Position numbers and translations under genes: made by a program. DNA of 64,000 nucleotides, taken from Canna indica (taxonomy: Eukaryota; Streptophyta; Magnoliopsida; Zingiberales; Cannaceae). The notes under the pieces were generated by a model that did not search any database, had not been told where the DNA came from, and saw nothing but the letters and a program-made list of their open reading frames with translations. Each line of letters opens with the position of its first letter. Within the stretch, counting starts at the first letter, position 1. The stretch is taken from assembly GCA_034359265.1 (NCBI GenBank), contig CP136897.1:29809501-29873500 (forward strand). Direction: 5' to 3'. Below are positions 1 to 10,329 of this stretch, piece after piece.

Positions 1-87
1 ACGACGTCGTCCGTCCTTAACATTTGGTTAGAAAGATTGGTAAAAAAAATGATCTCGTCGTGCAATCAAATAGGTAGTAAAAAAAAA

Positions 88-204
88 GGTGCAACACGAG
101 GACTTCCTAGGGGGTCACCCATCCTAGTACTACTGTCGCCCAAGCACGCTTAACTTCGGAGTTCTGATGGGATCCGGTGCGTTAGTGCTGGTATGATCGC
201 ACCC
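88..204 (-). rRNA. 5S rRNA: 5S rRNA gene U1
   Basis: First complete gene. +97 is A (CCTAGG) and the intermediate element reads CGACAG. T9 terminator present. Confidence 0.95.
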
Positions 205-557
205 GTCATGCACTTCTGATCGTCGGGTAATAAGGGAGAGCGTCCGAGGGATAGCTCGGGGTCATTTTCTTCGTCTCTTCGCGCGCCTTTTAGCGCCACG
301 TGAAAAGCTGAAATCGAACAATAATGCACGGAGTTACGCCCGTTTTAAACGAAAAATAATAATTGAAATGTTATTTTTTCTTATTTATTTACAAATTTTA
401 ATTTTTTGGGTCGGTTGGTCGATCGAGCCGGCCGTAGAGGTTGCGGCGGGCCCCGCGCGAGCGATCGACAGCCAAATTTTATGTCGACGACGTCGTCCGT
501 TCTTAACGTTTGGTTAGAAAGAGTGGTAAAAAAATGATCTCGTCTTGCAATCAAATA

Positions 558-674
558 GGTGCAACACGAGGACTTCCGAGGGGGTCACCCATCCTAGTAC
601 TACTCTTGCCCAAGCATGCTTAACTTCGGAGTTCTGATGGGATCCGGTGCGTTAGTGCTGGAATTATCGCACCC
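558..674 (-). rRNA. 5S rRNA: 5S rRNA gene U2, no primary T run
   Basis: CCTCGG class. The 14-bp terminator segment is deleted. Box A has AGCATGC, and the 5' region reads GCGATAATTCC. Probably weak or silent. Confidence 0.88.
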
Positions 675-1042
675 GTCATGCACTTCTGATCGTCGGCTAA
701 TAAGGGTGAGCGTCCGAGGGATAGCTCGGGGTCATTTTCTTCGTCTCTTCGCGCGCCTTTTAGCGCCACGTCAAAAGCTAAAATCGGACAATAATGCACG
801 GAGTTACGCCCATTTTAAACGAAAAATAATAATTGAAATGTTATTTTTCTTATTTATTTACAAATTTTAATTTTTCGGGTCGGTTGGTCGATCGAGCCGG
901 CCGTAGAGGTTGCGGTGGGCCCCGCGCGGGCGATCGACAGCCAAATTTTATATCGACGACGTTGTCCGTTCTTAACGTTTGGTTAGAAAGATTGGTAAAA
1001 AAAATGATCTCGTCGTGCAATCAAATAGGTAGTAAAAAAAAA

Positions 1043-1159
1043 GGTGCAACACGAGGACTTCCCAGGGGGTCACCCATCCTACTACAACTCTCGCCCAAGC
1101 ACGCTTAACTTCGGAGTTCTAATGGGATCCGGTGTATTAGTGCTGGTATGATCGCACCC
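1043..1159 (-). rRNA. 5S rRNA: 5S rRNA gene U3
   Basis: CCTGGG class. Changes at GAGTTGTAGTAGG before box C, CCATTAG and TAATACACC. Confidence 0.92.
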
Positions 1160-1527
1160 GTCATGCACTTCTGATCGTCGGCTAATAAGGCTGACCGTCC
1201 GAGGGATATCTCGGGGTCATTTTCTTCGTCTCTTGGTGCGCCTTTTAGCTCCACGTGAAAAGCTGAAATCGGACAATAATGCACGGAGTTACGCCCGATT
1301 TAAACGAAAAATAATAATTGAAATGTTATTTTTCTTATTTATTTACAAATTTTAATTTTTCGGGTCGGTTGGTCGATCGAGCCGGCCGTAGAGGTTGCGG
1401 TGGGCCCCGCGCGGGCGATCGACAGCCAAATTTTATATCGACGACGTTGTCCGTCCTTAACGTTTGGTTAGAAAGATTGGTAAAAAAAATGATCTCGTCG
1501 TGCAATCAAATAGGTAGTAAAAAAAAA

Positions 1528-1644
1528 GGTGCAACACGAGGACTTCCTAGGGGGTCACCCATCCTAGTACTACTGTCGCCCAAGCACGCTTAACTTCGGA
1601 GTTCTGATGGGATCCGGTGCGTTAGTGCTGGTATGATCTCACCC
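1528..1644 (-). rRNA. 5S rRNA: 5S rRNA gene U4
   Basis: CCTAGG class with CGACAG. The 5' end reads GGGTGAGATC. Confidence 0.94.
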
Positions 1645-1966
1645 GTCATGCACTTCTGATCGTCGGCTAATAAGGGTGAGCATCCGAGGGATAGCTCGGG
1701 GTCATTTTCTTCGTCTCTTCGCGCGCCTTTTAGCGCCACGTGAAAAGCTGAAATCAGACAATAATGCACGGAGTTACGCCCGTTTTAAATGAAAAATAAT
1801 AATTGAAATGTTATTTTTCTTATTTATTTACAAATTTTAATTTTTCGGGTCGGTTGGTCGATCGAGCCGGCCGTAGAGGTTGCGGCGGGCCCCGCGCGGG
1901 CGATCGACAGCCAAATTTTATGTCGACGACGTCGTCCGTTCTTAACGTTTGGTTAGAAAGATTGGT

Positions 1967-1974
1967 AAAAAAAA
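1967..1974 (-). terminator. Second downstream T run, T8 (example, U5)
   Basis: A second T7-T8 run lies about 38 nt past the gene's 3' end, between GATCA and ACCAATC. It is present in nearly every unit, including those that lost the first run. It could act as a fallback terminator. That role is inferred from the sequence alone. Confidence 0.55.
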
Positions 1975-2003
1975 TGATCTCGTCGTGCAATCAAATAGGT
2001 AGT

Positions 2004-2012
2004 AAAAAAAAA
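2004..2012 (-). terminator. Primary Pol III terminator, T9 (example, U5)
   Basis: A run of nine T in RNA sense directly follows GTTGCACC, the usual signal for Pol III release. It is present at most units as T7-T9. It is deleted in U2, U12, U33, U38, U42, U46 and U53. It is lost with the gene 3' end in the 11 truncated units, and interrupted or shifted in U60, U87, U90-U92, U95-U97, U100-U102, U105-U107, U116, U119, U124, U128 and U131. Confidence 0.85.
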
Positions 2013-2129
2013 GGTGCAACACGAGGACTTCCTAGGGGGTCACCCATCCTAGTACTACTGTCGCCCAAGCACGCTTAACTTCGGAGTTCTGATGGGATCC
2101 GGTGCGTTAGTGCTGGTATGATCGCACCC
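2013..2129 (-). rRNA. 5S rRNA: 5S rRNA gene U5
   Basis: CCTAGG class with CGACAG, otherwise consensus. Used as the example for the promoter and terminator entries. Confidence 0.95.
2033..2080 (-). promoter_or_regulatory. Internal control region +50 to +97 (example, U5)
   Basis: This is the intragenic promoter that TFIIIA recognises in 5S genes. Box A is about +50-64 (AGTTAAGCGTGCTTG), the intermediate element about +67-72, and box C about +80-97 (starting AGGATGGGTGACC). U5 keeps box A but has CGACAG instead of CGAGAG in the intermediate element and A at +97. Limits are taken from the known 5S layout, not measured here. Confidence 0.8.
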
Positions 2130-2152
2130 GTCATGCACTTCTGATCGTCGGG

Positions 2153-2158
2153 TAATAA
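2153..2158 (-). promoter_or_regulatory. TATA-like element at -29 to -24 (example, U5)
   Basis: RNA-sense TTATTA sits 24-29 nt before +1, and C is at -1. This matches the position of the TATA-like element known upstream of plant 5S genes. Most units keep TTATTA. Variants are CATATTAG context (U49, U51, U57, U59, U77 and units near 43-51 kb), TTATTGG (U26, U29, U32), CTCATTAG (U12, U33), CTAATTAG (U40, U44) and TTGTTAG (U8). Confidence 0.75.
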
Positions 2159-2221
2159 GGGAGAGCGTCCGAGGGATAGCTCGGGGTCATTTTCTTCGTC
2201 TCTTCGCGCGCCTTCTAGCGC

Positions 2222-2227
2222 CACGTG
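2222..2227. promoter_or_regulatory. CACGTG hexamer (G-box) at -98 to -93 (example, U5)
   Basis: A perfect CACGTG palindrome recurs at the same distance upstream of most genes, inside a conserved stretch (GCTTTTCACGTGGCGC in RNA sense). CACGTG is the known core for plant bHLH and bZIP proteins. A role in 5S transcription is only a guess. Some units have lost it (CACTTGA-type in U109 and U111, CACATG-type in U47, U54, U116, U124 and U128, CATGTG in U106, U119 and U131). Confidence 0.4.
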
Positions 2228-2332
2228 AAAAGCTGAAATCGAACAATAATGCACGGAGTTACGCCCGTTTTAAACGAAAAATAATAATTGAAATGTTATT
2301 TTTCTTCTTTATTTACAAATTTTAATTTTTCG

Positions 2333-2396
2333 GGTCGGTTGGTCGATCGAGCCGGCCGTAGAGGTTGCGGCGGGCCCCGCGCGGGCGATCGACAGC
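2333..2396. other. GC/CpG-rich spacer patch (example, U5-U6 spacer)
   Basis: About 64 bp dense in CpG lies within otherwise AT-rich spacer. It contains GCCGGC/CGGCCG, GGGCCC and CCGCGCGGG, all short palindromes, and two GCGGGC direct repeats 11 bp apart. An 11-bp deletion between those repeats recurs near 5280, 8160, 15415, 17815, 19725, 21635, 24960 and 50930. In plants such CpG clusters are likely methylated (inference). Confidence 0.6.
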
Positions 2397-2409
2397 CAAA
2401 TTTTATGTC

Positions 2410-2421
2410 GACGACGTCGTC
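2410..2421. other. 12-bp palindrome GACGACGTCGTC (example)
   Basis: A perfect inverted repeat centred on GACGTC occurs in most spacers, about 70 bp past the gene's 3' end. It contains an ACGT core like those bound by plant bZIP factors. Variants with GTCGTCGTC occur in the 11-15 kb trimer, and GACGATGTCGTC in the 43-48 kb pentamer. Confidence 0.5.
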
Positions 2422-2497
2422 CGTCCTTAACGTTTGGTTAGAAAGATTGGTAAAAAAAATGATCTCGTCGTGCAATCAAATAGGTAGTAAAAAAAAA

Positions 2498-2614
2498 GGT
2501 GCAACACGAGGACTTCCTAGGGGGTCACCCATCCTAGTACTACTCTCGCCCAAGCACGCTTAACTTCGGAGTTCTGATGCGATCCGGTGCGTTAGTGCTG
2601 GTATGATCGCACCC
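2498..2614 (-). rRNA. 5S rRNA: 5S rRNA gene U6
   Basis: CCTAGG class. GGATCGCATC replaces GGATCCCATC, so the BamHI site is lost. Confidence 0.94.
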
Positions 2615-2982
2615 GTCATGCACTTCTGATCGTCGGCTAATAAGAGTGAGCGTCCGAGGGATAGCTCGGGGTCATTTTCTTCGTCTCTTCGCGCGCATTT
2701 TAGCGCCACGTGAAAAGCTGAAATCGAACAATAATGCACGGAGTTACGCCCGTTTTAAACGAAAAATAATAATTGAAATGTTATTTTTCTTATTTATTTA
2801 CAAATTTTAATTTTTCGGGTCGGTTGGTCCATCGAGCCGGCCGTAGAGGTTGCGGCGGGTCCCGCGCGGGCGATCGACAGCCAAATTTTATGTCGACGAC
2901 GTCGTCCGTCCTTAACGTTTGGTTAGAAAGATTGGTAAAAAAAATGATCTCGTCGTGCAATCAAATAGCTACTAAAAAAAAA

Positions 2983-3099
2983 GGTGCAACACGAGGACTT
3001 CCCAAGGGGTCACCCATCCTAGTACTATTCTCGCCCAAGCACGCTTAACTTTAGAGTTCTGATGGGATCCGGTGCGTTAGTGATGGTATGATCGCACCC
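2983..3099 (-). rRNA. 5S rRNA: 5S rRNA gene U7
   Basis: CTTGGG class. Other changes are GAGAATAGTA, CTCTAAAG and CCATCAC. Confidence 0.92.
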
Positions 3100-3466
3100 G
3101 TCATGCACTTTTGATCGTCGGCTAATAAGGGTGAGCGTCCGAGGGATAGCTCGGGGTCATCTTCTTCGTCTCTTCGCGCGCCTTTTAGCGCCACGTGAAA
3201 AGCTAAAATCGGACAATAATGCACGGACTTACGCCCGTTTTAAACGAAAAATAATAATTGAAATGTTATTTTCCTTATTTATTTACAAATTTTAATTTTT
3301 TGGGTCGGTTGGTCGATCGAGCCGGCCGTAGAGGTTGCGGCGGGCCCCGCGCGGGCGATCGACAGCCAAATTTTATGTCGACGACGTCGTCCGTCCTTAA
3401 CGTTTGGTTAGAAAGATTGGTAAAAAAATGATCTCGTCGTGCAATCAAATAGGTAGTAAAAAAAAA

Positions 3467-3583
3467 GGTGCAACACGAGGACTTCCGAGGGGGTCACCCA
3501 TCCTAGTACTACTCTCGCCCAAGCACGCTTAACTTCGGAGTTCTGATGGGAAACGGTGCGTTAGTGCTGGTATGATCGCACCC
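3467..3583 (-). rRNA. 5S rRNA: 5S rRNA gene U8
   Basis: CCTCGG class. CCGTTTCCC replaces CCGGATCCC. The TATA-like element is TTGTTA. Confidence 0.93.
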
Positions 3584-3950
3584 GTCATGCACTTCTGATC
3601 GTCGGCTAACAAGGGTGAGCGTCCGAGTGATAGCTCGGGGTCATCTTCTTCGTCTCTTCGCGCGCCTTTTAGCGCCACGTGAAAAGCTGAAATCGGACAA
3701 TAATGCACGGACTTACGCCCGTTTTAAACGAAAAATAATAATTGAAATGTTATTTTTCTTATTTATTTACAAATTTTAATTTTTCGGGTCGGTTGGTCGA
3801 TCGAGCCGGCCGTAGAGGTTGCGGCGGGCCCCGCGCGGGCGATCGACAGCCAAATTTTATGTCGACGACGTCGTCCGTCCTTAACGTTTGGTTAGAAAGA
3901 TTGGTAAAAAAATGATCTCGTCGTGCAATCAAATAGGTAGTAAAAAAAAA

Positions 3951-4067
3951 GGTGCAACACGAGGACTTCCCAGGGGGTCACCCATCCTAGTACTACTCTC
4001 GCCCAAGCACGCTTGACTTCGGAGTTCTGATGGGATCCGGTGCGTTAGTGCTGGTATGATCGCACCC
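3951..4067 (-). rRNA. 5S rRNA: 5S rRNA gene U9
   Basis: CCTGGG class, one change from consensus: box A starts AGTCAAG. Confidence 0.95.
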
Positions 4068-4435
4068 GTCATGCACTTCTGATCGTCGGCTAATAAGGGT
4101 GAGCGTCCGAGGGATAGCTCGGGGTCATTTTCTTCGTCTCTTCGTATGCCTTTTAGCGCCACGTGAAAAGCTGAAATCGGACAATAATGCATGGAGTTAC
4201 GCCCGTTTTAAACTAAAAATAATAATTGAAATGTTATTTTTCTTATTTATTTACAAATTTTAATTTTTTGGGTCGGTTGGTCGACCGAGCCGGCCGTAGA
4301 GGTTGCGGCGGGCCCCGCGCGGGCGATCGGCAGCCAAATTTCATGTCGACGACGTCGTCCGTCCTTAACGTTTGGTTAGAAAGATTGGTAAAAAAATTGA
4401 TCTCGTCGTGGAATCAAATAGGTAGTAAAAAAAAA

Positions 4436-4552
4436 GATGCAACACGAGGACTTCCCAAGGGGTCACCCATCCTAGTACTACTCTCGCCCAAGCACGCTTA
4501 ACTTCGGAGTTCTGATGGGATCCGGAGCGTTAGTGATGGTATGATCGCACCC
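4436..4552 (-). rRNA. 5S rRNA: 5S rRNA gene U10
   Basis: CTTGGG class with 3' end GCATC, the form common in other plants. Also CGCTCCGG and CCATCAC. Confidence 0.93.
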
Positions 4553-4918
4553 CTCATGCACTTCTGATCGTCGGCTAATAAGGGTGAGCGTCCGAGGGAT
4601 AGCTCGGGGTCATTTTCTTCGTCTCTTCGCGCGCCTTTTAGCGACACGTGAAAAGCTGAAATCGGACAATAATGCACGGAGTTACGCCCGTTTTAAACGA
4701 AAAATAATAATTGAAATGTTATTTTTCTTATTTATTTACAAATTTTAATTTTTCGGGTCGGTTGGTCGATCGAGCCGGCCGTAGAGGTTGCGTCGGGCCC
4801 CGCGCGGGCAACGACAGCCAAATTTTATGTCGACGACGTCGTCCGTCCTTAACGTTTGGTTAGAAAGATTGGTAAAAAAATGATCTCGTCGTGCAATCAA
4901 ATAGGTAGTAAAAAAAAA

Positions 4919-5035
4919 GGTGCAACACAAGGACTTCCCAGGGGGTCACCCATCCTAGTACTACTCTCGCCCAAGCACGCTTAACTTCGGAGTTCTAATG
5001 GGATCCGATGCGTTAGTGCTGGTATGATCGCACCC
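4919..5035 (-). rRNA. 5S rRNA: 5S rRNA gene U11
   Basis: CCTGGG class. Changes at CCTTGTG near the 3' end, CGCATCGG and CCCATTAG. Confidence 0.93.
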
Positions 5036-5377
5036 GTCATGCACTTCTGATCATCGGCTAATAAGGGAGAGCGTCCGAGGGATAGCTCGGGGTCATTTTG
5101 TTCGTCTCTTCGCGCGCCTTTTAGCGCCACGTAAAAAGATGAAATCGGACAATAATGCACGGAGTTACGCCCGTTTTAAACGAAAAATAATAATTGAAAT
5201 GTTATTTTTCTTATTTGTTTACAAATTTTAATTTTTCGGGTCGGTTGGTCGATCGAGCCGGCCGTAGAGGTTGCGGCGGGCGATCGACAGCCAAATTTTT
5301 TGTCGACGACGTCGTCCGTCCTTAACGTTTGGTTAGAAAGATTGGTAAAAAAAATGATCTCGTCGTGCAATCAAATA

Positions 5378-5494
5378 GGTGCAACACGAGGACTTCCGAG
5401 GGGGTCAACCATCCTAGTACTACTCTCGCCCAAGCACGCTTAAGTTCGGAGTTCTGATGGGATCCGGTGCGTTAGTGCTGGTATGATCGTACCC
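5378..5494 (-). rRNA. 5S rRNA: 5S rRNA gene U12, no primary T run
   Basis: CCTCGG class. Box C has GGTTGAC, and CGAACTTAAG alters box A. The GC patch to the left is also shortened, giving a 459-bp unit. Confidence 0.87.
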
Positions 5495-5862
5495 GTCATG
5501 CACTTCTGATCGTCGGCTAATGAGGGTGAGCGTCCGAGGGATAGCTCGGGGTCATTTTCTTCGTCTCTTCGCACGCCTTTTAGCGCCACGTGAAAAGCTG
5601 AAATCGGACAATAATGCATGGAGTTACGCCCGTTTTAAACGAAAAAAAATAATTGAAATGTTATTTTTCTTATTTATTTACAAATTTTAATTTTTCGGGT
5701 CGGTTGGTCGACTGAGCCGGCCGTAGAGGTTGCGGCGGGCCACGCGCGGGCGATCGGCAGCCAAATTTCATGTCGACGACGTCGTCCGTCCTTAATGTTT
5801 GGTTAGAAAGATTGGTAAAAAAATTGATCTCGTCGTGCAATCAAATAGGTAGTAAAAAAAAA

Positions 5863-5979
5863 GGTGCAACACGAGGACTTCCGAGGGGGTCACCCATCCT
5901 AGTACTACTCTCGCCCAAGCACGCTTAACTTCGGAGTTCTGATGGGATCCGGTGCGTTAGTGCTGGTATGATCGCACCC
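5863..5979 (-). rRNA. 5S rRNA: 5S rRNA gene U13
   Basis: Consensus CCTCGG-class gene. The immediate upstream flank is changed to GTGCCTGAG and -1 is G. Confidence 0.95.
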
Positions 5980-6346
5980 CTCAGGCACTTCTGATCGTCG
6001 GCTAATAAGGGTGAGCGTCCGAGGGATAGCTCGGGGTCATTTTCTTCGTCTCTTCGCGCGCCTTTTAGAGCCACGTGAAAAGCTGAAATCGGACAATAAT
6101 GCACGGAGTTACGCCCGTTTTAAACGAAAAATAATAATTGAAATGTTATATTTCTTATTTATTTACAAATTTTAATTTTTCGGGTCGGTTGGTCGATCGA
6201 GCCGACCGTAGAGGTTGCGGCGGGCCCCGCGCGGGCGATCGACAGCTAAATTTTATGTCGACGACGTCGTCCGTCCTTAACCTTTGGTTAGAAAGATTGG
6301 TAAAAAAATGATCTTGTCGTGCAATCAAATAGGTAGTAAAAAAAAA

Positions 6347-6463
6347 GGTGCAACACGAGGACTTCCGAGGGGGTCACCCATCCTAGTACTACTCTCGCCC
6401 AAGCACGCTTGACTTCGGAGTTCTGATGGGATCCGGTGCGTTAGTGCTGGTATGATCGCACCC
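6347..6463 (-). rRNA. 5S rRNA: 5S rRNA gene U14
   Basis: CCTCGG class with AGTCAAG in box A. Confidence 0.95.
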
Positions 6464-6831
6464 GTCATGCACTTCTGATCGTCGGCTAATAAGGGTGAGC
6501 GTCCGAGTGATAGCTCGGGGTCATTTTGTTCGTCTCTTCGCACGCCTTTTAGCGCCACGTGAAAAGCTAAAATCGGACAATAATGCACGGAGTTACGCCC
6601 GTTATAAACGAAAAATAATAATTGAAATGTTATTTTTCTTATTTATTTACAAATTTTAATTTTTCGGGTCGGTTGTTCGATCGAGCCGGCCGTAGAGGTT
6701 GCGGCGGGCCCCGCGCGGGCGATCGACAGCCAAATTTTATGTCGACGACGTCGTCCGTCCTTAACGTTTGGTTAGAAAGATTGGTAAAAAAAATGATCTC
6801 GTCGTGCAATCAAATAGTTAGTAAAGAAAAA

Positions 6832-6948
6832 GGTGCAACACGAGGACTTCCCAGGGGGTCACCCATCCTAGTACTACTCTCGCCCAAGCAGGCTTAACTT
6901 CGGAGTTTTGATGGGATCCGGTGCGTTAGTGCTGGTATGATCGAACCC
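6832..6948 (-). rRNA. 5S rRNA: 5S rRNA gene U15
   Basis: CCTGGG class. Changes at AGCCTGC (box A), CATCAAAAC and GGGTTCGATC. The T run is interrupted by C. Confidence 0.91.
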
Positions 6949-7316
6949 GTCATGCACTTCTGATCGTCGGCTAATAAGGGTGAGCGTCCGAGTGATAGCT
7001 CGGGGTCATTTTCTTCGTCTCTTCGCGCGCCTTTTAGAGCCACGTGAAAAGCTGAAATCGGACAATAATGCACGGAGTTACGCCCGTTATAAACGAAAAA
7101 TAATAATTGAAATGTTATTTTTCTTATTTATTTACAAATTTTAATTTTTCAGGTCGGTTGGTCGATCGAGCCGGCCGTAGAGGTTGCGGCTGGCCCCGCG
7201 CGGGCGATCGACAGCCAAATTTTATGTCGACGACGTCGTCCGTCCTTAACGTTTGATTAGAAAGATTGGAAAAAAAAATGATCTCGTCGTGCAATCAAAT
7301 AGGTAGTAAAAAAAAA

Positions 7317-7433
7317 GGTGCAACACGAGGACTTCCCAGGGGGTCACCAATCCTAGTACTACTCTCGCCCAAGCACGCTTAACTTCGGAGTTCTGATGGG
7401 ATCCGGTGCGTTAGTGCTGGTATGATCGCACCC
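7317..7433 (-). rRNA. 5S rRNA: 5S rRNA gene U16
   Basis: CCTGGG class. Box C reads GGATTGGTG. Confidence 0.94.
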
Positions 7434-7801
7434 GTCATGCACTTCTGATCGTCGACTAATAAGGGTGAGCGTCCGAGGGATAGGTCGGGGTCATTTTCTT
7501 CGTCTCTTCGCGCGCCTTTTAGCGCCACGTGAAAAGCTGAAATCGGACAATAATGCACGGAGTTACACCCGTTTTAAACGAAAAATAATAATTGAAATGT
7601 TATTTTTCATATTTATTTACAAATTTTAATTTTTCGGGTCGGTTGGTCGATCGAGCTGGCCGTAGAGGTTGAGGCGGGCCCCGCGCGGGCGATCGAGAGG
7701 CAAATCTTATGTCGACGACGTCGTCTGTCCTTAACGTTTGGTTAGAAAGATTGGTAAAAAAAATGATCTCGTCGTGCAATCAAATAGTTAGTAAAAAAAA
7801 A

Positions 7802-7918
7802 GGTGCAACACGACGAGTTCTGAGGGGGTCACCCATCCTAGTACTACTCTCGCCCAAGCACGCTTAACTTCGGAGTTCTGATGGGATCCGATGCGTTAGT
7901 GCTGGTATGATCGCACCC
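7802..7918 (-). rRNA. 5S rRNA: 5S rRNA gene U17
   Basis: Box C edge reads CCTCAGAAC and the 3' arm has CTCGTCGTG. Also CGCATCGG. Confidence 0.91.
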
Positions 7919-8274
7919 GTCATGCACTTCTGATCGTCGGCTAATAAGGGTGAGCGTCCGAGGGATAGCTCGGGGTCATTTTCTTCGTCTCTTCGCGCGC
8001 CTTTTAGCGCCACGTGAAAAGCTGAAATCGGACAATAATGCACGGAGTTACACCCGTTTTAAACGAAAAATAATAATTGAAATGTTATTTTTCTTATTTG
8101 TTTACAAATTTTAATTTTTCGGGTCGGTTGGTCGATCGAGCCGGCCGTAGAGGTTGCGGCGGGCGATCGACAGCCAAATTTTATGTCGACGACGTCGTCC
8201 GTCCTTAACGTTTGGTTAGAAAGATTGGTAAAAAAATGATCTCGTCGTGCAATCAAATAGGTAGTAAAAAAAAA

Positions 8275-8391
8275 GGTGCAACACGAGGACTTCCGAGGGG
8301 GTCACCCATCCTAGTACTACTCTCGCCCAAGCACGCTTAACTTCGGAGTTCTGATGGGATCCGGTGCGTTAGTGCTGGTATGATCGCACCC
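8275..8391 (-). rRNA. 5S rRNA: 5S rRNA gene U18 (consensus copy)
   Basis: This copy shows the array consensus. The 117-nt core opens GGGTGCGATCATACC and closes TCGTGTTGCACC, so the two ends can pair as helix I. Box A AGTTAAGCGTGCTTG falls at +50-64, GCGAGA at +67-72 and AGGATGGGTGACC from +80. Position +97 is C. TTATTA is at -29 to -24, C is at -1 and CACGTG at -98 to -93. A T9 run follows. The RNA would join the central protuberance of the 60S subunit through L5 and L18-type proteins (known). This is a good candidate for an expressed copy, though sequence alone cannot prove it. Confidence 0.97.
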
Positions 8392-8758
8392 GTCATGCAC
8401 TTCTGATCGTCGGCTAATAAGGGTGAGCGTCCGAGGGATAGCTCGGGGTCATTTTCTTCGTCTCTTCGCACGCCTTTTAGCGCCACGTGAAAAGCTGAAA
8501 TCGGACAATAATGCATGGAGTTACGCCCGTTTTAAACTAAAAATAATAATTGAAATGTTATTTTTCTTATTTATTTACAAATTTTCATTTTTTGGGTCGG
8601 TTGGTCGTCCGAGCCGGCCGTAGAGGTTGCGGCGGGCCCCGCGCGGGCTATCGGCAGCCAAATTTCATGTCGACGACGTCGTCCGTCCTTAACGTTTGGT
8701 TAGAAAGATTGGTAAAAAATTGATCTCGTCGTGGAATCAAATAGGTAGTAAAAAAAAA

Positions 8759-8875
8759 GATGCAACACGAGGACTTCCGAGGGGGTCACCCATCCTAGTA
8801 CTACTCTCGCCCAAGCACGCTTAACTTCGGAGTTCTGATGGGATCCGGTGCGTTAGTGCTGGTATGATCGCACCC
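8759..8875 (-). rRNA. 5S rRNA: 5S rRNA gene U19
   Basis: CCTCGG class with 3' end GCATC, otherwise consensus. The second T run is only T6. Confidence 0.95.
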
Positions 8876-9243
8876 GTCATGCACTTCTGATCGTCGGCTA
8901 ATAAGGGTGAGCGTCCGAGGGATAGCTCGGGGTCATTATCTTCGTCTCTTCGCACGCCTTTTAGCGCCACGTGAAAAGCTGAAATCGGACAATAATGCAT
9001 GGAGTTACGCCCGTTTTAAACTAAAAATAATAATTGAAATGTTATTTTTCTTATTTATTTACAAATTTTCATTTTTTGGGTCGGTTGGTCGTCCGAGCCG
9101 GCCGTAGAGGTTGCGGCGGGCCCCGCGCGGGCTATCGGCAGCCAAATTTCATGTCGACGACGTCGTCCGTCCTTAACGTTTGGTTAGAAAGATTGGTAAA
9201 AAAATTGATCTCGTCGTGGAATCAAATAGGTAGTAAAAAAAAA

Positions 9244-9360
9244 GATGCAACACGAGGACTTCCCAAGGGGTCACCCATCCTAGTACTACTCTCGCCCAAG
9301 CACGCTTAACTTCGGAGTTCTGATGGGATCCGGTGCGTTAGTGATGGTATGATCGCACCC
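9244..9360 (-). rRNA. 5S rRNA: 5S rRNA gene U20
   Basis: CTTGGG class, 3' end GCATC, CCATCAC near the 5' end. Confidence 0.94.
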
Positions 9361-9727
9361 CTCATGCACTTCTGATCGTCGGCTAATAAGGGTGAGCGTC
9401 CGAGGGATAGCTCGGGGTCATTTTCTTCGTCTCTTCGCACGCCTTTTAGCGCCACGTGAAAAGCTGAAATCGGACAATAATGCATGGAGTTACGCCCGTT
9501 TTAAACTAAAAATAATAATTGAAATGTTATTTTTCTTATTTATTTACAAATTTTCATTTTTTGGGTCGGTTGGTCGTCCGAGCCGGCCGTAGAGGTTGCG
9601 GCGGGCCCCGCGCGGGCTATCGGCAGCCAAATTTCATGTCGACGACGTCGTCCGTCCTTAACGTTTGGTTAGAAAGATTGGTAAAAAATTGATCTCGTCG
9701 TGGAATCAAATAGGTAGTAAAAAAAAA

Positions 9728-9844
9728 GATGCAACACGAGGACTTCCGAGGGGGTCACCCATCCTAGTACTACTCTCGCCCAAGCACGCTTAACTTCGGA
9801 GTTCTGATGGGATCCGGTGCGTTAGTGCTGGTATGATCGCACCC
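9728..9844 (-). rRNA. 5S rRNA: 5S rRNA gene U21
   Basis: Same type as U19 (CCTCGG, GCATC end). Confidence 0.95.
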
Positions 9845-10212
9845 GTCATGCACTTCTGATCGTCGGCTAATAAGGGTGAGCGTCCGAGGGATAGCTCGGG
9901 GTCATTTTCTTCGTCTCTTCGCACGCCTTTTAGCGCCACGTGAAAAGCTGAAATCGGACAATAATGCATGGAGTTACGCCCGTTTTAAACTAAAAATAAT
10001 AATTGAAATGTTATTTTTCTTATTTATTTACAAATTTTCATTTTTTGGGTCGGTTGGTCGTCCGAGCCGGCCGTAGAGGTTGCGGCGGGCCCCGCGCGGG
10101 CTATCGGCAGCCAAATTTCATGTCGACGACGTCGTCCGTCCTTAACGTTTGGTTAGAAAGATTGGTAAAAAAATTGATCTCGTCGTGGAATCAAATAGGT
10201 AGTAAAAAAAAA

Positions 10213-10329
10213 GATGCAACACGAGGACTTCCCAGGGGGTCACCCATCCTAGTACTACTCTCGCCCAAGCACGCTTAACTTCGGAGTTCTGATGGGATCC
10301 GGTGCGTTAGTGATGGTATGATCGCACCC
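10213..10329 (-). rRNA. 5S rRNA: 5S rRNA gene U22
   Basis: CCTGGG class, GCATC end, CCATCAC. Otherwise like U20. Confidence 0.94.

Larger units (their letters stand above)
2130..2497. other. Representative intergenic spacer (between U5 and U6)
   Basis: This 368-bp spacer stands for all the others. From the U5 promoter side (left) it holds the TATA-like element, a conserved block with CACGTG, the AT-rich tract 2268-2330, the GC-rich patch 2333-2396, the palindrome 2410-2421, the second T run of U6 and the terminator of U6. I see no gene in it. A 91-codon reading frame crosses the spacer into the antisense side of the next 5S gene in many units, but I regard it as chance. Spacer length varies by discrete deletions (11 bp in the GC patch, 14 bp at the terminator, 20 bp net in the truncated genes). 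Confidence 0.9.
5220..7010. repeat. Segment repeated 10.1 kb away (copy 1, U12-U15)
   Basis: U12-U15 match U33-U36 at an offset of 10136-10137 bp. Shared rare marks are two linked deletions in U12 and U33, GGTTGAC in box C, a one-base loss in the AT tract, CTGAGGGG before U13 and U34, GTCAAG in U14 and U35, and GTCGGCTCG in the spacer. Two intervening blocks of other repeats separate the copies. Confidence 0.8.
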
